Shown: positions 21,946 to 34,964 of the stretch, piece by piece
How positions within the stretch are numbered: position 1 is the stretch's first letter
Layout: the number at the start of each line of letters is the position of its first letter
Assembly (NCBI GenBank): GCA_002633025.1
Contig: NMRB01001814.1
Coordinates: forward strand, 2,962-66,961
DNA length: 64,000 nt
Direction: 5' to 3'
From: Notospermus geniculatus
Lineage: Eukaryota > Nemertea > Pilidiophora > Heteronemertea > Lineidae
The notes under the pieces: generated by a model
Databases searched by the model: none
What the model was told of the DNA's origin: nothing
What the model saw: the letters and a program-made list of their open reading frames with translations, nothing else
Program-made: the position numbers and the translations under genes

Positions 21946-24900
21946 GCAGGTTCTGAAGGACAATCTCTATGTTCTATATTCGAGAGATTGTTAACCACGA
22001 AACGATTAATAATGGATGATATGCATCAAATCATGATAAACCACTTCACATAATTCGATGTTTGGCCTCTCATCGGCAAAATTCAAATCGGGAGATGCAG
22101 TCAATTAGCACAGAAACGATTACCAATCGAGCTGTCAACTTCAATTGCCATTTCTTTCTGTAGAAAATGTCGAAGTGATTTGCTGATTGCTCTACTGTAT
22201 GTCTATTAAAAAGATGTGTCGACATGACGAGAAGTGCTTTTATTACAAAGAACACGGAGTACTTTTCCAAGAGATAAGTTGAACGAACGCTAGAAACACT
22301 TGTATCTGAATGGAGTTTATTTGTGAGTGAGTAACCAATAGAAGACGATTGAGATTTCTTTCCAGGCATCAGCTTTAAGGAATTGTTTCTCACAATATGA
22401 ACATAAAACGATTGCATTCTCTTCTGTCAATGAACATTGTCAAGGTCTATATTCTCATATTTGCAGAAAGACTATCGTTTGTGAAGAAACATTGCCTCGA
22501 TTAACATGCCATCTCGTGTCACGTACAGAATCGGTGAAAAACGTCAACCATATTGCCATTTTGCCCTACTCTCTGTTATGGCGATACCCTGGTGTACACC
22601 ATTAAGACATCAAGAAATGTCTATTCCTTTGATCATTAAGACACGGCCATAACTGACACTGAAGACGACTCGGATGAAGAGATCACGACACAGTCACTCG
22701 AGATGTAGGCTGCGGGCATTTTGGGAGATGAAGATGAAGATATTTGTCGTCCGAACATAGAGGGCACTTTGACTCAGTGTAGGCCAGGTGATGAAATGAA
22801 AACGCGGGGAGCCATTCTGATGAGTTGCATAACGGTGATAACCCTCACAGGAATCTAGTGGCCAACGTTGGCAACACCCCGATGGATAAAGTGCGAATTA
22901 GTCACAGTGTCTTTCTCTGAAACACGAACCATTTCTCGGAAAGGAAGGAAAAAACTAAAGATAATTGGTTTGGTGGGAAAACAAACTTCCTCCTGTTCTG
23001 AAAAATAAAGGGCTTGTACACTGTGGAAGAACTATTTTGGAAAAAACAGGTAAATTGGCTTACGAAAGAGTCTTTCTCCGAAACGACTGGAGCGTTTTCC
23101 TTCCAGTCGGCATCCTTCTTTCTCTACTAAGCCAATTGTAAGGAAAGGAAAGGCAATTACCTTTGTTATTTCTGTCTATTTTTTGTCTGGTTTTATGAAA
23201 ATTGGCATTGTCATGTTATACCCATTACAGGATCATGATAATGCTTGTATGCAGATACAGTGGGTGATTACTACTTGTACGAGAAGAACTGAGACTCAGG
23301 TTGACGGAACGGATACGTTTCGTCTCACAGCCAGCCACAAGTTTGGACTCAAACGCTGGCCCTCAATGTCAGTTACTGCTCAACCATTATAGTACTGAAC
23401 GTCACGGGATCGGGCGGGTCCCTCTCTGGACTAATCTTTCTATACGAGAGGTGCAGCATCCCAACCTTTATCTCGTCCCGAGTGGGTTGCGTGCAAGAGG
23501 AAAGGTGAAGGTGGGAAGAAGCGAGGGCCCCAATGCTGGCCGTTCGTTCTCACTCGACGACTTGGCCACAACTTGGGGCTGGTGCACAGGCTGTGTTACA
23601 CTACAGCCAGCCATCTGCACTATGTACATGATGCATGTACTCTTTACCACTTCAGTGCCAGACAGCAAACCCACATGTCTCCTTGGACACCTGCTGGGTA
23701 CATACAACAAACCCGAATAAGTAAAATACCCGTGAGAACAACTGACGCAGAGAGCTCATTCTACACTAAATGATTGAAAATACACAATCACATGTGAATT
23801 TAATAGAATATTATCGGAAAAACATCTTTTGGTTATTTTTCACTTCAACTGGTCTGAGAGGATTCAAGCACTGAATGAGTATTTCCTCCAAGGTATTATG
23901 AACTGATTTTCTGACTTGACCTCTACAACCTGCCCCACCGACTCTCACTAAAGATTAGCGATTTATGAAATTCCCTGGGTATAAAGAAGCAATCATGAAC
24001 CATACCAATTGGATTCTGATTCCCTTTGACCATTTCCAGCCCATAAAACCTGATTCTCGCTCACTAAACCATCATCATCGTTACGATGGCCGGTGAGTTA
24101 TAGTCTATCGTGAATGGCATGTCACTATGCGCATGTTCCCAGTCAAAATGATATACAGAGCTGGACAAACAAAGTGGTGTGTACACGATGCTGGACATCG
24201 TCGCTCTGAGGTTCAGGCAAGGGTCACGACTACCGATCGCCTGCTTACGCAAATTCCGGACCCTTCTCGCCCCGCAAACCCTTTGGTATTGCGAGAATGC
24301 TACATGTGGCGAGGCTATGCAAAGAATGTACATGATGTAAGGATGGTCCTGCAATCAACGATCGACAGCTACCCAGCGAGATGACGTCACAAATGGAGGT
24401 CGCCCGTGCATTATTTTGAAGACCCCGTACTGCTGAGATCGACGGGTTGCACCAGCCACTCGATCAAAGTACCTTGATTCTTGCACAGATCCCATTTCAA
24501 GGTCGTTATCAAAGCTAATACACCACTACGTGCAAATCTAACCCGAGGTAAACATTACCTGCTCTTCATTATCTCGCCTTTGACGAAATTGCTTGCTAAT
24601 TGTACATAATTAAAGGAAGGACAAGGCAGAGATCACTCCATACGTCACATTTTGCAGAGGAGGCACTGCTGGTGAAATCAATTTATTTCTGGAAGAGCTG
24701 AAGTTGTCATGCCAGGAAAAATAATCACAGAGAGTTCTTCGATACGATGCAGTCTTTCAAACATCAAATAATTTGTTATTCAACCTTGGAAACCAAGCAA
24801 ACGGCCGTCTTCCAGTAAATTGACAAGAGTTTCATACCACATTTTTCATCGTTTCCACGACGTAACATCGTTCTGTTGGGTTTTGCCCCGGCTTTGCGTC

Positions 24901-25405
24901 ATGAAGTCGACGTCAGCAATGCCGGACATTGTTGAAGTTACGTCCTGGAAACCATGAATACAGCAATATTGAGTTTGTTGGTATGACCAGAAATTGGTTT
25001 CGTTCTCGACCACTCAAGTAACATCAGATAACTGCGTACAGAATGAGCAATCTAAGGTTACAGCTGGTTTCTGTTGTGCTAGACTCAGTGGTCGCTTGTT
25101 CAAATCAGTAAACTCGTCAGGAACAAACCACGAAGAGAGGATGTTATCAGAATCTTAAGCATTGGGACCACCACCAACTCATCATTTGACGGTCCATCAC
25201 GTATCTGACAATCATTGTCCGACGGTGAATAAATGATTTCCTAAGGGAATGACACTCACATATTGAAAATATTTTGAAAAGCAATGTGTTTAATCTCGAA
25301 GTCCATCTTGCTTTTGTTGTGCGTCCAACCCCTGTGACAAGATACCCAACATTGCCGAGCGTCCCATCGAAATGATTCTATTAAGATGCGTGTTTGTTAT
25401 CAAAC
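21946..25405. other. Long stretch without a recognised gene
   Basis: About 3.4 kb. I see only an imperfect 90-bp hairpin at 23051-23140 (TAAATTGGCTTACGAAAGAG versus the inverse ending AAGCCAATTGTA). Open frames reach 139 codons (23301-23720, + strand), but overlap frames on both strands and show no motif. Confidence 0.4.
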
Positions 25406-25632
25406 TTGTTACGGCTCGACTGAAGTAGTTATGACTCGGCAAGAGTGGCTGGCACAGACAACTTGTTACGGCTCGACTGAAGTAGTTATGACTCGGCAAG
25501 AGTGGCTGGCACAGACAACTTGTTACGGCTCGACTGAAGTAATTATGACTCGGCAAGAGTGACTGGCACAGACCGTACTTGTTACGGCTCGACTGAAGTA
25601 GTTTATGACTCGGCAAGAGTGGCTGGTTGGCA
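25406..25632. repeat. Tandem repeat, 57-58-bp unit, four copies
   Basis: Unit: CTTGTTACGGCTCGACTGAA, then GTAGTTATGACTCGGCAAGA, then GTGGCTGGCACAGACAA. Copies are nearly identical. The array is open on the - strand as a 58-bp shadow frame (repeated SHSCRVI-like words), judged non-coding. Confidence 0.9.
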
Positions 25633-25947
25633 CAAACGGTATCACGATGTCTATCGATTGCTTGTGTTGTGTGTGATCCAATAGGCCGGAATGTTTCTTG
25701 GTGATCAGCATCAAGGACGGTACATCCCGCTGGTTAGATCTACATTGACGCATGGAACCCAGGGTGTTTTCTCAGCAGGCCAGGCCGGGCAAGGAGAGGA
25801 ATGTCAAGGCAGCAACCAGTTGAATCCATTAAGTGGCTGGCATGGCCTTGGAGAGGTTGATGATGTTGAGAATGGACTGAAGCCAGTTGAATATGACTTG
25901 GGCACATTTACGTTGTGGTGTTCTTCATCTCTGCCCTGAGGAGTGCT

Positions 25948-26200
25948 GATAGCCTATAGTGGCATCACGTCCGCTCAGCAAGCGGCAGGTTCGGGGTTCA
26001 AACCCTGCCTGGGTCATATATGGGATTAATCATCCCTGGCTCCTCACGTCCGTCACATGGGACAGTAAGCCGTGGTGCCTTGTACTTTGTGCCTTTGCAA
26101 GGGCAAGTAAAGATCCCATGAGGAACATTGAGCAGCTTGAGATGGCCTCTTTCGTACCGGTACTTACCAGGGCCAATAAGGCTGTGCAGGCTTCCGCCTT
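25948..26200 (+). mobile_element. tRNA-derived SINE
   Basis: The head GATAGCCTATAGTGGCATCA reads like a degenerate pol III A box. About 35 bp on, GGTTCGGGGTTCAAACCCTG is a B box in a T-arm-like hairpin. The body has GGGACAGTAAGCCGTGGTGC, then CTTGTACTTTGTGCCTTTGC and AAGGGCAAGTAAAGATCCCA. The 3' part (GAGATGGCCTCTTTC, CAGGGCCAATAAGGCT) recurs at 32145-32205. The same head recurs at 45803 and the same tail at 31975-32140 and 46129-46160. Confidence 0.7.
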
Positions 26201-26566
26201 GCTGGAAAGACACAGATACAAATCTCTATCTTGTGAATCCATGAATGAACTAGTCGCATATTCTTTCCAACACGCCAGAAGTATGATCAGCTGCGGTTAA
26301 GATACGAAGAATCAGATCAGAAAACGAGAATGACAAGACGATCTAATTGATATGAGAGCCCCGAGGAAAACAGCTGCTCGTTAGCAAAGGTTTAAAGACG
26401 ACTCTGTTGATCCACCTTGGTTCGTGGAAGGAATGGCACTAATCGAGCCCTTCTGGTCACGGAGGTGGTGACTTACCGGTTTTGTTGCGTGTCATCAAGA
26501 GGCATTTGGAACATCAGGTCATCTGTTACTGTCTTTTCAATATCAGAGGTAAGATTAGGAGGCATT
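26201..26566. other. No recognised feature
   Basis: Plain sequence. A TCAGAG/GTAAGA splice-donor-like site at about 26548 lies just before the candidate start at 26567. Confidence 0.4.
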
Positions 26567-26648
26567 ATGAAAGCCCTGAAGGCTCTTGCGAAAGGCGGTG
26601 GTGGTGGGGTTTCAGAAGAGACGCAACAGTCGCTTGAAAGCAATCGCA
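26567..26648 (+). CDS. Possible first coding exon (27 codons)
   Basis: ATG at 26567 opens MKALKALAKGGGGGVSEETQ then QSLESNR. This is a lysine/alanine amphipathic start, a five-glycine run and a polar segment. A donor-like CGCA/GTAAGC at 26649 would end the exon in phase 1. The frame stays open to 26815 if unspliced. I recognise no family. Codons look balanced, but the exon is short and no following exon could be matched, so this is weak. Confidence 0.25.
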
Positions 26649-26815
26649 GTAAGCAGGATACAAAAGTAAACACGGCCCAGCTTTCCCTGATACATGTAAA
26701 TCAAAACAGAAAGCGCCCAGGCGTTATTGAATCCACAAATCGGCAAACTCTTCTTGTTTTTATCGTAAGCGGTCCAGAAAATTTCGAAATGTTCATGTCA
26801 GCAATTCTCCAATGA

Positions 26816-27070
26816 GCAAACGACTCCATGGAAAACAAACCGGGTGGAAGAACTGTCTCCAGGCGGGTTGTAAACAGCAGACAGCTGTCGGTGATGTTTA
26901 ACAAAAACCCGTTAAAGGAAGATGGTTAAACAAAAGGCTTCCCAAGGTTTGGGGCTCGTGAATTCAGCTGAGGAGTACACATACGGCAAGGAGTCGGCGA
27001 GTCTCGGTCACCCCACCCGTAGTTACGAATCTGGAAGTGGAGCAAGATGGGGTAACAAAACTGTTGACTG
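26816..27070. other. No recognisable feature
   Basis: Plain sequence up to the foldback element. Confidence 0.5.
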
Positions 27071-27479
27071 CACTGTAAAAACCATTTAGTCCACTACCTG
27101 GACACGTGGGTTTGAGGTGAGAATGGGTCCATGGTACCCAGAATATTTGTTCTTCGAGTCTGAAACGAGGAGGTCCTTAGGTTCCAGTAACCCATAATGA
27201 CCAGTTTCACAGGTCACTTTGGCCCATCTACTATTGCTGCTCATGGGTGCCAACACCCCACGGTAGCATTCGTAGATGGGCCAATTTGAAAGTGACCTAT
27301 GAAACTCTCATTATGGGTTACTGGAACCTATAGACCTGTCCGTTTCAGGCTCGAAGAACAAATATTCTGGGCACCATGGACCCATTCTCCATTGAACACG
27401 TTTCAAAACCCATGTGTCCAGGTAGTGGACAAAATCATGGGTCTCTCGAGCCCATTCGTTTTTACAGTGTGCGCGAGAC
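27071..27479. mobile_element. CACTG-terminus foldback element, 409 bp
   Basis: Ends CACTGTAAAAACCATTTAGT and CATTCGTTTTTACAGTG. Inverted arms of about 180 bp share CCACTACCTGGACACGTGGG, GGGTCCATGGTACCCAGAAT and AACAAATATTC, with mismatches. CACTG termini occur in EnSpm/CACTA-like and Chapaev-like elements, and the superfamily is not decided. TG flanks both ends. Frames across it, including a 134-codon one, are arm shadows. Confidence 0.8.
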
Positions 27480-28090
27480 TGGGTTCCGGCGGTACTTTCT
27501 CGACCGCAGCTCGTGCAAAACTTTGTTCGTGGCGATTATGCCACGGATCTTCCGCGCCTTCATCGCTTCTAACAGTTTATCTTACGCTTCGCTCTAAAGT
27601 CTCCCTTCCAAAATGCCAGAGGTACTGGACAGATTACACACGTAGCTTATACGTCTCATTCCAGACGAAAAACGGACACCTCCGCTTCCGATTAGTGGTC
27701 TAGTTAAGGAGCTTACATGACAGATAACGTTTGGCTGAAGTAGGAGAATTTCTCTAACTGTCACATTATCAGCATTAATAACAAGTCTCCACTGGGAAGA
27801 CACAGATGGCTGGGTCCTATTAGCTGCCGACGAGACGAGGCCCTGTCAACGATCAACTGCACCTGACAGTTTTCGTCTCATTTGAGACGATATTCGGACA
27901 ATATCGGATCAAACTTTCTGAACTTCCGAAGTCTAAAGTGCATCTGATATTTATCCCTTTTGGCTCGTCACCCATAATGGCCAACCACGTCCGCTCCTGA
28001 GCTATCGCACTTATCAGCCGTTTGGATAAGACGACTCTAATAACCATTTATCAGAATAATGAGGAACCAGCAGATCTACCGCCACTGTGA
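27480..28090. other. No recognisable feature
   Basis: Nothing seen. Confidence 0.5.
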
Positions 28091-28218
28091 GGCGCTGTCA
28101 GCGTACCTTTTCTCGACGTCTCAGTCCCTGTTGCACTGCGTCAAGGACGTCGTGACGCGACGTCATTGCGTTGCTTTGCTCTGTTTTTGACGTCTTCGGT
28201 ACAACCGCTCGCAGCGCC
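28091..28218. mobile_element. Foldback MITE, about 128 bp
   Basis: Left GGCGCTGTCAGCGTACC, right GGTACAACCGCTCGCAGCGC then C, imperfect inverted ends. The interior is rich in GACGTC words. A partial relative lies at 21833-21945. Confidence 0.5.
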
Positions 28219-31200
28219 GAGCAGCAAAAAGTTGCGCGGGGAATGCCTCATTAATCAAATTCATAACGAATCTGCATGCTCATCAAGGGGAAATATATGA
28301 GACGAGTTCAGAAGGTTCACTTCACAGAATCTGATGCCCTCTCACAGACGAGACACCTTCCTGTTCCCTAGACACTAAAACCTCGCCATCAGATGCAATG
28401 ACATGTAATGGCTCTGTTTGTTCAATAACCCTACCTCCTGCCCAGATTACAGAGCTGTCAAATAACCCGATCGATGGAAGATTGCGACTATAAGATATAT
28501 GTTTACATTTATCGATCCGGTAAGTTACTTTATCTTCCGCTGCTAAACGAGATTATTTTGTTGTATACCGACAAGAAACGAGAGCTCTCAAACGTTGATG
28601 TAATATTCTCCATCGAAAAAAGAAACCACATAAGAACGAGGAGAGATATATTACCAGCCATGACGACAAAATATAAATCCTTGCAACCAATATGTCAACT
28701 AAATTGAAACGTATGAGACATGGTCCGGGCAATGCCGGGGCTATCAAATCACAATTAGTCAAAGATATTGCTGCAGAGAAGCATCTTCCCCAATTGATTG
28801 CAGTTCCCATGAGACAGGATTAGGATCTTGATGGCCTGATTTAATGCGGGTTTCAAGTCAATAATGTGCCTCTCCGCTCTTGGTTTGGAAGCAAATCAAA
28901 CGCTGACGTACCGGGGTGATGAGCTTAAATGTCTTTCGTTCAGTTACAGCTTGGATTACAGGTTGAGCAAGTGGAATCCTGATCGAACGACTTCCATATG
29001 TTCCGCGGTAACGGTTTCATCAACGTGGTGACTGGGATATTTGGCAGGCAGGGCGACGGCGGGCGGACAGGGGTCGCTTCAAATGAAAGAAATACACATG
29101 TATCCGTTTCTGATCGTCAATTTATTTCAAAGACGACCCTATGGATTATCTCCGGAATGTTACCCCAACCCGCACCTCGCTCCTGATCCTGCATGTATCC
29201 TTTGTAAACCGATCTGTCCTTGCCCTGTATGGCTTGAGGTCCTTTTGCAGCTCATTACGGAGGTTGTACAGGTTCATCTAGAGACTGAAGGTCGCTGAAC
29301 AAACGCAACATACCGGTAGACTACCCAGGAGCATGGCAGAATAATCATCTCATTTCTTCAAAGAAAATACTCCCCCAGAATATGGTTTGTATCGCTTTGA
29401 AAAAGAGCCGGCAATACTTTGATTAATTTTTCAAGAAAAAAGGACATACGGCCCGGATATGTATGCTCGGGATGGCTTGGAAACGCCTCCACAGGGTTTA
29501 CATTCATAACTAGACATTTTTCTCACGAGCTGACATTCAGCGTCTCTCATTTTGTATCTTGAAATCAGCTTTAAGATGGTCTTTGACATTAGCTAACTCC
29601 GAATTGAGAAAAATGCTGCTGGAGAAGAAGTCAGGAAAAAGATGGGAAGTCTGAACGTCACCATCACATCCCATGATTTAGGATCCTGACCTAGAAAGAC
29701 GAACATACACAGCCCCAAACTTGATCGAGAAATCGTTATATATTCATTTGCAGTCATGTACTGTTTCGGCAGTCCCAAAGGACTCGACTATGTCTATTCT
29801 ACAGTTCTATTCCTCTCAACATGTATCCCACATGTCCCTGATGCCGTGATTCACGTACCTTCACCGACAATTCTCATTGATGAAATCTCCCAAGTGCTTT
29901 CGTATTACGAAAGGATTGTGTTTACCCTTTGCTCTTGCCCATACAAATGAACCAAGGGAAGAGTTCCGCAGACGTTTTGCAATCCGGCAGAAACCTTTGA
30001 CCTTTGACCTTTCACTACAAAATGCAATATGGACGCCGCATGAACTTCATCTGGCTAAGCTTGTTGCTTCAATATTGACGTCACATTCGAAAAATCATCA
30101 CAAGGCCGGCGACGAATTGCGGCGTCGGATGTTGGAAAGGAGACAAGACCAAAATCCACATCATATGTCAGACTTTATGGAGAATTTTTCACAAGCTACT
30201 CCTTGTAGCCACTTCCGTCGTCCGACAACAACAGTCAGCTACCTGAGCAATTTTAGCAGCGGTACTCGTGAGATCTCGCACGAAAGTCATCTGGTTGTGT
30301 CAACAAATTGCTGTCATCACCATCATCACCCGCTACGACTGTCTGGAAATGTCGGCTCATCTTTCTGCCATGATAAGACTCCAACATGAAAGTCCGCCGG
30401 TGAAGGGCGCAAGGAGTGGGAGGGATGGTGTGCTAGAGAACTGGTATGTTGAACACCCGGATGGACGTACAGAAGACAACACTCCTTCAAACCATCACAC
30501 CTCTTCAAGCACCAACTTCGTGTCCGTCACTTGTGGGTTTGAGACCGACTTGCCTCGAGACACGAGTTAAGGGAACGATGAACGTGACAACCACATGTCA
30601 TTCTTCAAGGGATTGCATCCTCGTCAAGGGATGCGGTTGACTTAAGATGCAAGATTGAAAAGATGTTTTTCAATCAGGATATCAAAAGGTAACCTTGATA
30701 TCTTCCAGTGTTCTGTCAAGGGATGTGGAGACCCATTAACAGATTGAACGATCACAAATAAAGGATAAACCAAGGAATCAAATCCAGTCCCAAACGTCGT
30801 AAATCCGAACACCGACCAGCCATCAACAAAAATTTTCTTAAGACGACGGCGTCTCATCTGAATTGTCACCATCGTTATATCTCTTTGATGCCTCTATCTT
30901 CAGCGCAATCGTTCTTAATCAAGGCCAACCACGTCCACGATCGAGCTAATGGTGCCTATTCCCAGGAGCTTCCTGATGGAGTCGGCAAGGGAGGGGTAGC
31001 CTGAATACCAGTAATTTGGCTCTGGTAATAACACACTATCTAGATAACGGTGGAGAGACACACAACTTGGAGGGGAGGTGGCACTTGATGTGCTCCTATT
31101 TCAACATGCAGCTGAAGAAGAACTAACTCAACATTTGGTTTTCCTGTTCCTGAGTGTCCGCTCTCCGTTTCCATTGTTATTGGTCATGCGATAGCAGGAT

Positions 31201-31971
31201 CGCCTGAAGTATGAACCAGCATGCAGGTCTTCAGGGTATCGCTGGAAAGAGATGAACGCTCTTATATCACTTCAAAGCTGGAGAAGAAAGCCGCCGTGTG
31301 TTGGGAATACTGACTAGAAGATGGTACAGTACCAAATGCTACAGCAACAACGACATTCTTGGGTGATCAAAGTCACATGTCACACTGGCCCTCGCCTCCA
31401 CCCCTCACTACAAGTGGCAAAAGTGGCAGGCTGCCTACCACCGGATATCTGAACAGGTAAATCTGGCCGGTCAGGACACTTGTAGAGAGGGGTGCCTCCC
31501 CAAAGAGCGCCCTCGCACCAACCACGGGGATCTGTAGACTTCTAACGGTGCCGTTCAGCTGGAAGGGTTGCATCCCGTTTCACAGGGGCCAGGACCAGCA
31601 ACATGTTGTCCTAATAGGTCATACATCCTTATTGAATATTGGAAAGTTCATATGTTCACGCTGTGGGCTTACAATATCTGGAGTCGATAACAGGTGTCGG
31701 GTGAAAGGGGATGAACAACGTTATGATTGAACCATTTGTCAGCTTCTCATCGATTATCGAAGTTGGGCAGACACTGGGAGAAATCCTACCTTCTTTGTAT
31801 GTTTCAAATGGCCACGTTACATACAAACAGTGTCCATTGGGAGACGAGCGTCTATTGGTAACGACGCCGACCATAGACAGTGTCGGAGAGGACGAACGTC
31901 TCTACGAAGTGGCTATCGTATTAGCAGAAGTATTCCATAGCATAAAATGCTCCAGTCACAAGAAACGTCCG
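28219..31971. other. Long stretch without a recognised gene
   Basis: About 3.75 kb. The longest open frame is 170 codons (29877-30389, + strand). It contains a five-histidine run and no motif I know, and other frames overlap it. I see no foldback or tandem array. Chance frames are the simplest reading. Confidence 0.35.
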
Positions 31972-32205
31972 TCGCATGGGACAGTAAGCCATGGCGCCTT
32001 GAACCTTGTGCCTCTGCAAGGGTAAGTAAAAGACCCCATCCAAGTGAGGAACATGAGTAGCTTGGGACAGTAAGCCGTTGTGCCTTGTACTTTGTGCCTT
32101 TGCAAGGGCAAGTAAAAGACCCCATTCAACTGAAGAACATAAGTAGTTTGAGATGGCGTCTTCCATTATCAGGGCCGACAATGCTATGGCTTCGGCCCTT
32201 ACGGG
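31972..32205 (+). mobile_element. SINE 3' region, tail duplicated in tandem
   Basis: The tail GGGACAGTAAGCC...TTGTGCCTTTGCAAGGGCAA...GTAAAAGACCCCAT occurs twice, at about 31979-32050 and 32065-32130. It is followed by the SINE end GAGATGGCGTCTTCCATTAT then CAGGGCCGACAATGCT. No tRNA-like head is present, so the copy is 5' truncated. Confidence 0.65.
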
Positions 32206-33509
32206 AAATCTAATACTACTACAAATACAAGAATCAGGAACCAAAGGCATCGAAAAATGAAAGACGATATTCCCAAGGGCCAATGAAAACCTTACAAACA
32301 TACTGTGCGGACTGCGTATTGTTATTACAGCCAATAGGAAACATCTGTCAATGATGGTAAAATGTACCACGGACCGAGCAACTGTCATCCATTATGTCCG
32401 TAATACGATTCAAATCCGGCTGTTCAGGCGACTTGATTGTTTACCGATGCGAAAAGATACATCCGTTCGTCAACCCTGGCCGCCCTGGGGACATGTATTT
32501 GTGTGGACATCTCCCATATGACCTTTGAGACGATCACCAGGTCACCCAGAGCTCCTAAATCGTTCAATTATTCAATGCTAGGGTTGGCGGAGAACAGCCC
32601 GTCAATCGAGATGATCATATTTAATATGTTTTCGATATCGCGTGAGAATAGCTGAGGGATTGCAAAGTCGTCAAGGAGGATGGGTTCCCAAACTCCTGGC
32701 TATCTATCGGGGATGCAAGATCGATGCATTGCTTCCAAGCCAAGCCTTTTCCTTGCCGCACTTGCTTTGAACAGGCGGCAACCAGATAAGCAGAGTTCGT
32801 AACTGGATAATAACTTGAAATCTGTTCGGGTCAAAGTAATGTCACTCAGCCTTTGTCACTTTCAACTTTTTTGGTGCGACTTATGGGGGGATTAGGGATG
32901 ATGGTACACCGCGCATCGTATGTTTATTGACAGAAATAAAAGGAGGCCAGAATCAAAGTTTCGTATTACATGTCACCAACCCTGTTGTGCTGTTTTCAGG
33001 ATTCGAACTGACAGTGCGGAGAGACCAGGAAGTGTTGGAAATTAAAAATGTATGAAAAACGACTGCAAAAGAATCACGTTTTTTCAGGTATAGGATTGAT
33101 ACAATTGGCAGGTAAAAACAAGCCAACTGGACAACACGAGGTGTGGTTAAAATACCGAACTACACGTAATGAAAGGAATGACGACCTAAATCATGGCAAT
33201 TGGGAATTAATCGGGTTAATCTCGGCATATAGTTGTTGGATTAGGGTAATAATGGAATGAACGTGACAGGATTTGGAGAGAGACATAACGGTCAGTGGCT
33301 AAGGAGTCATTATACGCCACTCATAGCTACTTATCACGGTTTATGATTATGGAAGGGTTTTTACCGTGATTAGGCTGGTCCATTGCCGTCATAATGACCA
33401 TGGAATGACAGGGCCACTTGGGGAGGTAGCTGGATGCGAGCTGGCTACGTTACTTCACGATACCAGAGGCTATACTGAGACTGCAACTGCATGTTCATAG
33501 TATTCTAAA
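32206..33509. other. No recognised gene
   Basis: Plain sequence. Some CACGGT/ACCGTG words at 33330-33380 echo the next MITE. Confidence 0.45.
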
Positions 33510-33771
33510 CAGTCTACACCATCACGGTATACCGTGATTCTGTACTGTGAGACCACATCGACATACATTTTTTCCAGAATTGTGTACAAATTCAGCATTG
33601 AAAAAAACTCTAAATTCTTCCTGAATATATCTAGTTATGTGTGTTGAACATGAATATGGCCGATTTTTTTCAATTACAAGTTTTTTAAAGAAGTTAAAGT
33701 TTTTTAAAATTGGGCCCTACATTTTGTACAGGCGAATGTACAGTCACGCATTACCGTGATGGTGTAGACTG
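33510..33771. mobile_element. Foldback MITE, 262 bp
   Basis: Left CAGTCTACACCATCACGGTA then TACCGTGATTCTGTAC; right GTACAGTCACGCATTACCGT then GATGGTGTAGACTG. The interior is AT-rich. It touches the next MITE with at most one or two bases between. Confidence 0.75.
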
Positions 33772-33772
33772 C

Positions 33773-34044
33773 TAAAGGGGCTTACAGGTCGACATTGCGT
33801 CTTGAAGCAACTCGACGGATCTGTCGTAGATAAAAAAACCACCACCCGCAGGTGGACATTTCAGCGATTGAGAGGAACTCGGAGCAACTGGCAGTTACCT
33901 CGAACAGTACACTCATGATGCATCCGGCAGTTGCTCGGGTCAACAAAATCAGCAACTGATCAGTCACTCGGAGTTGCTTCCATCGCCGGAAAGCTAGTTG
34001 CCGCGAGTTGCTTCAAGACGCAATGTCGACCTGTGGGAACCTTA
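33773..34044. mobile_element. Foldback MITE, 272 bp, TAAAGG family
   Basis: Left TAAAGGGGCTTACAGGTCGA then CATTGCGTCTTGAAGCAACT; right AGTTGCTTCAAGACGCAATG then TCGACCTGTGGGAACCTTA. Internal copies of GGAGCAACTG/CAGTTGC add inner pairing. A truncated relative in the opposite orientation is at 5888-6107. Confidence 0.8.
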
Positions 34045-34106
34045 AGGTTGAGTTGAACAACCCCAAAGAGAGCCAACTTGTGCGAAAACCGGAGTGGACA
34101 ATCATA

Positions 34107-34225
34107 GGGTCGTATTTTAGAACGTTCCTTAACGTTAAGGTCGACCTTAAGTCTATTGTAAAACCATCGAGAACAATAGATATAAGGTGTACCTTAATGT
34201 TAAGGAACGTTCTAAAATACGACCC
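34107..34225. mobile_element. Hairpin MITE, 119 bp, copy 1
   Basis: Near-perfect hairpin: GGGTCGTATTTTAGAACGTT then CCTTAACGTTAAGGTCGACC, with the inverse on the other side. The loop carries AAAACCATCGAGAAC. A second copy starts 143 bp later. Confidence 0.85.
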
Positions 34226-34249
34226 ATAGGTTTAGTGGTTCAATGCTTT

Positions 34250-34368
34250 GGCCCGTATTCTAGAACGTTCCTTAACGTTAAGGTCGACCTTAAGTCTATT
34301 GTAAAACCATCGAGAACAATAGATTTAAGGTGGACCTTAATGTTAAGGAACGTTCTAGAATACGGCCC
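34250..34368. mobile_element. Hairpin MITE, 119 bp, copy 2
   Basis: Same element as 34107-34225, with GGCCCGTATTCTAGAACGTT at its edge. The two copies share the loop and most arm bases, separated by 24 bp of unrelated DNA. Confidence 0.85.
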
Positions 34369-34935
34369 ATAATTTCGTCCGGAGATCGGCCCATAGAGCA
34401 AACATCGCGGTGAATTTCCGATGTGGCATTAGCAAACACAACAATCGACTGATGATTAGCCACTAGACTGGGGAATAAACGCGAGCCTGGTTAATGATGA
34501 GGCAGAAATCCCACATGGTAAACTCCAAACCTTCCTATGGTCGGGGTACCTACCCAAGCAGAAGACGGTGTAATGGACTAACCTGCTCAGAATATTCAGG
34601 TCAGACTATGGCTTCTGGTAAGATGGCCAGGAAGGGATGAATTTATAAGACTGTTTTATCACCACCAGACTGTCTTTCTGGTTGGATACCTGCCATACCT
34701 CAGGTTTGTCTCGGAGGGAATTACTTGTACACCGCCTGGCCAAGCAGCGCTAAGTAAAGAGAAAAAGATATTCAAGAAACTTGGCCACCATCTCGCATCC
34801 CCTCGGAGCTAGGAACGTCACCAACAATGTTTCCACCTGCACAAACCAAGTTTCTCTGTCAATCTTCACTAAAAGATAAACATCAATTCTTTCGGCGATG
34901 CGAGATAGACTACACTGCGATACGGTAAAAGTTCA
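34369..34935. other. No recognisable feature
   Basis: Nothing seen before the gap. Confidence 0.5.
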
Positions 34936-34964
34936 TAAAATCCTACTAAAATTTGACAAGAGTT

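Noticed and set aside
25406-25632. Regular direct repeats that might suggest a CRISPR array
   Set aside because: Units are contiguous 57-58-bp tandem copies without unique spacers. The same applies to 9744-9966, 14038-14330 and 20705-20990. The window is also eukaryotic in character.
29877-30389. A 170-codon + strand frame with a five-histidine run
   Set aside because: No recognisable domain, overlapping frames on both strands and no splice or promoter support. It is the longest gap-free frame in the window but still within chance for 64 kb.
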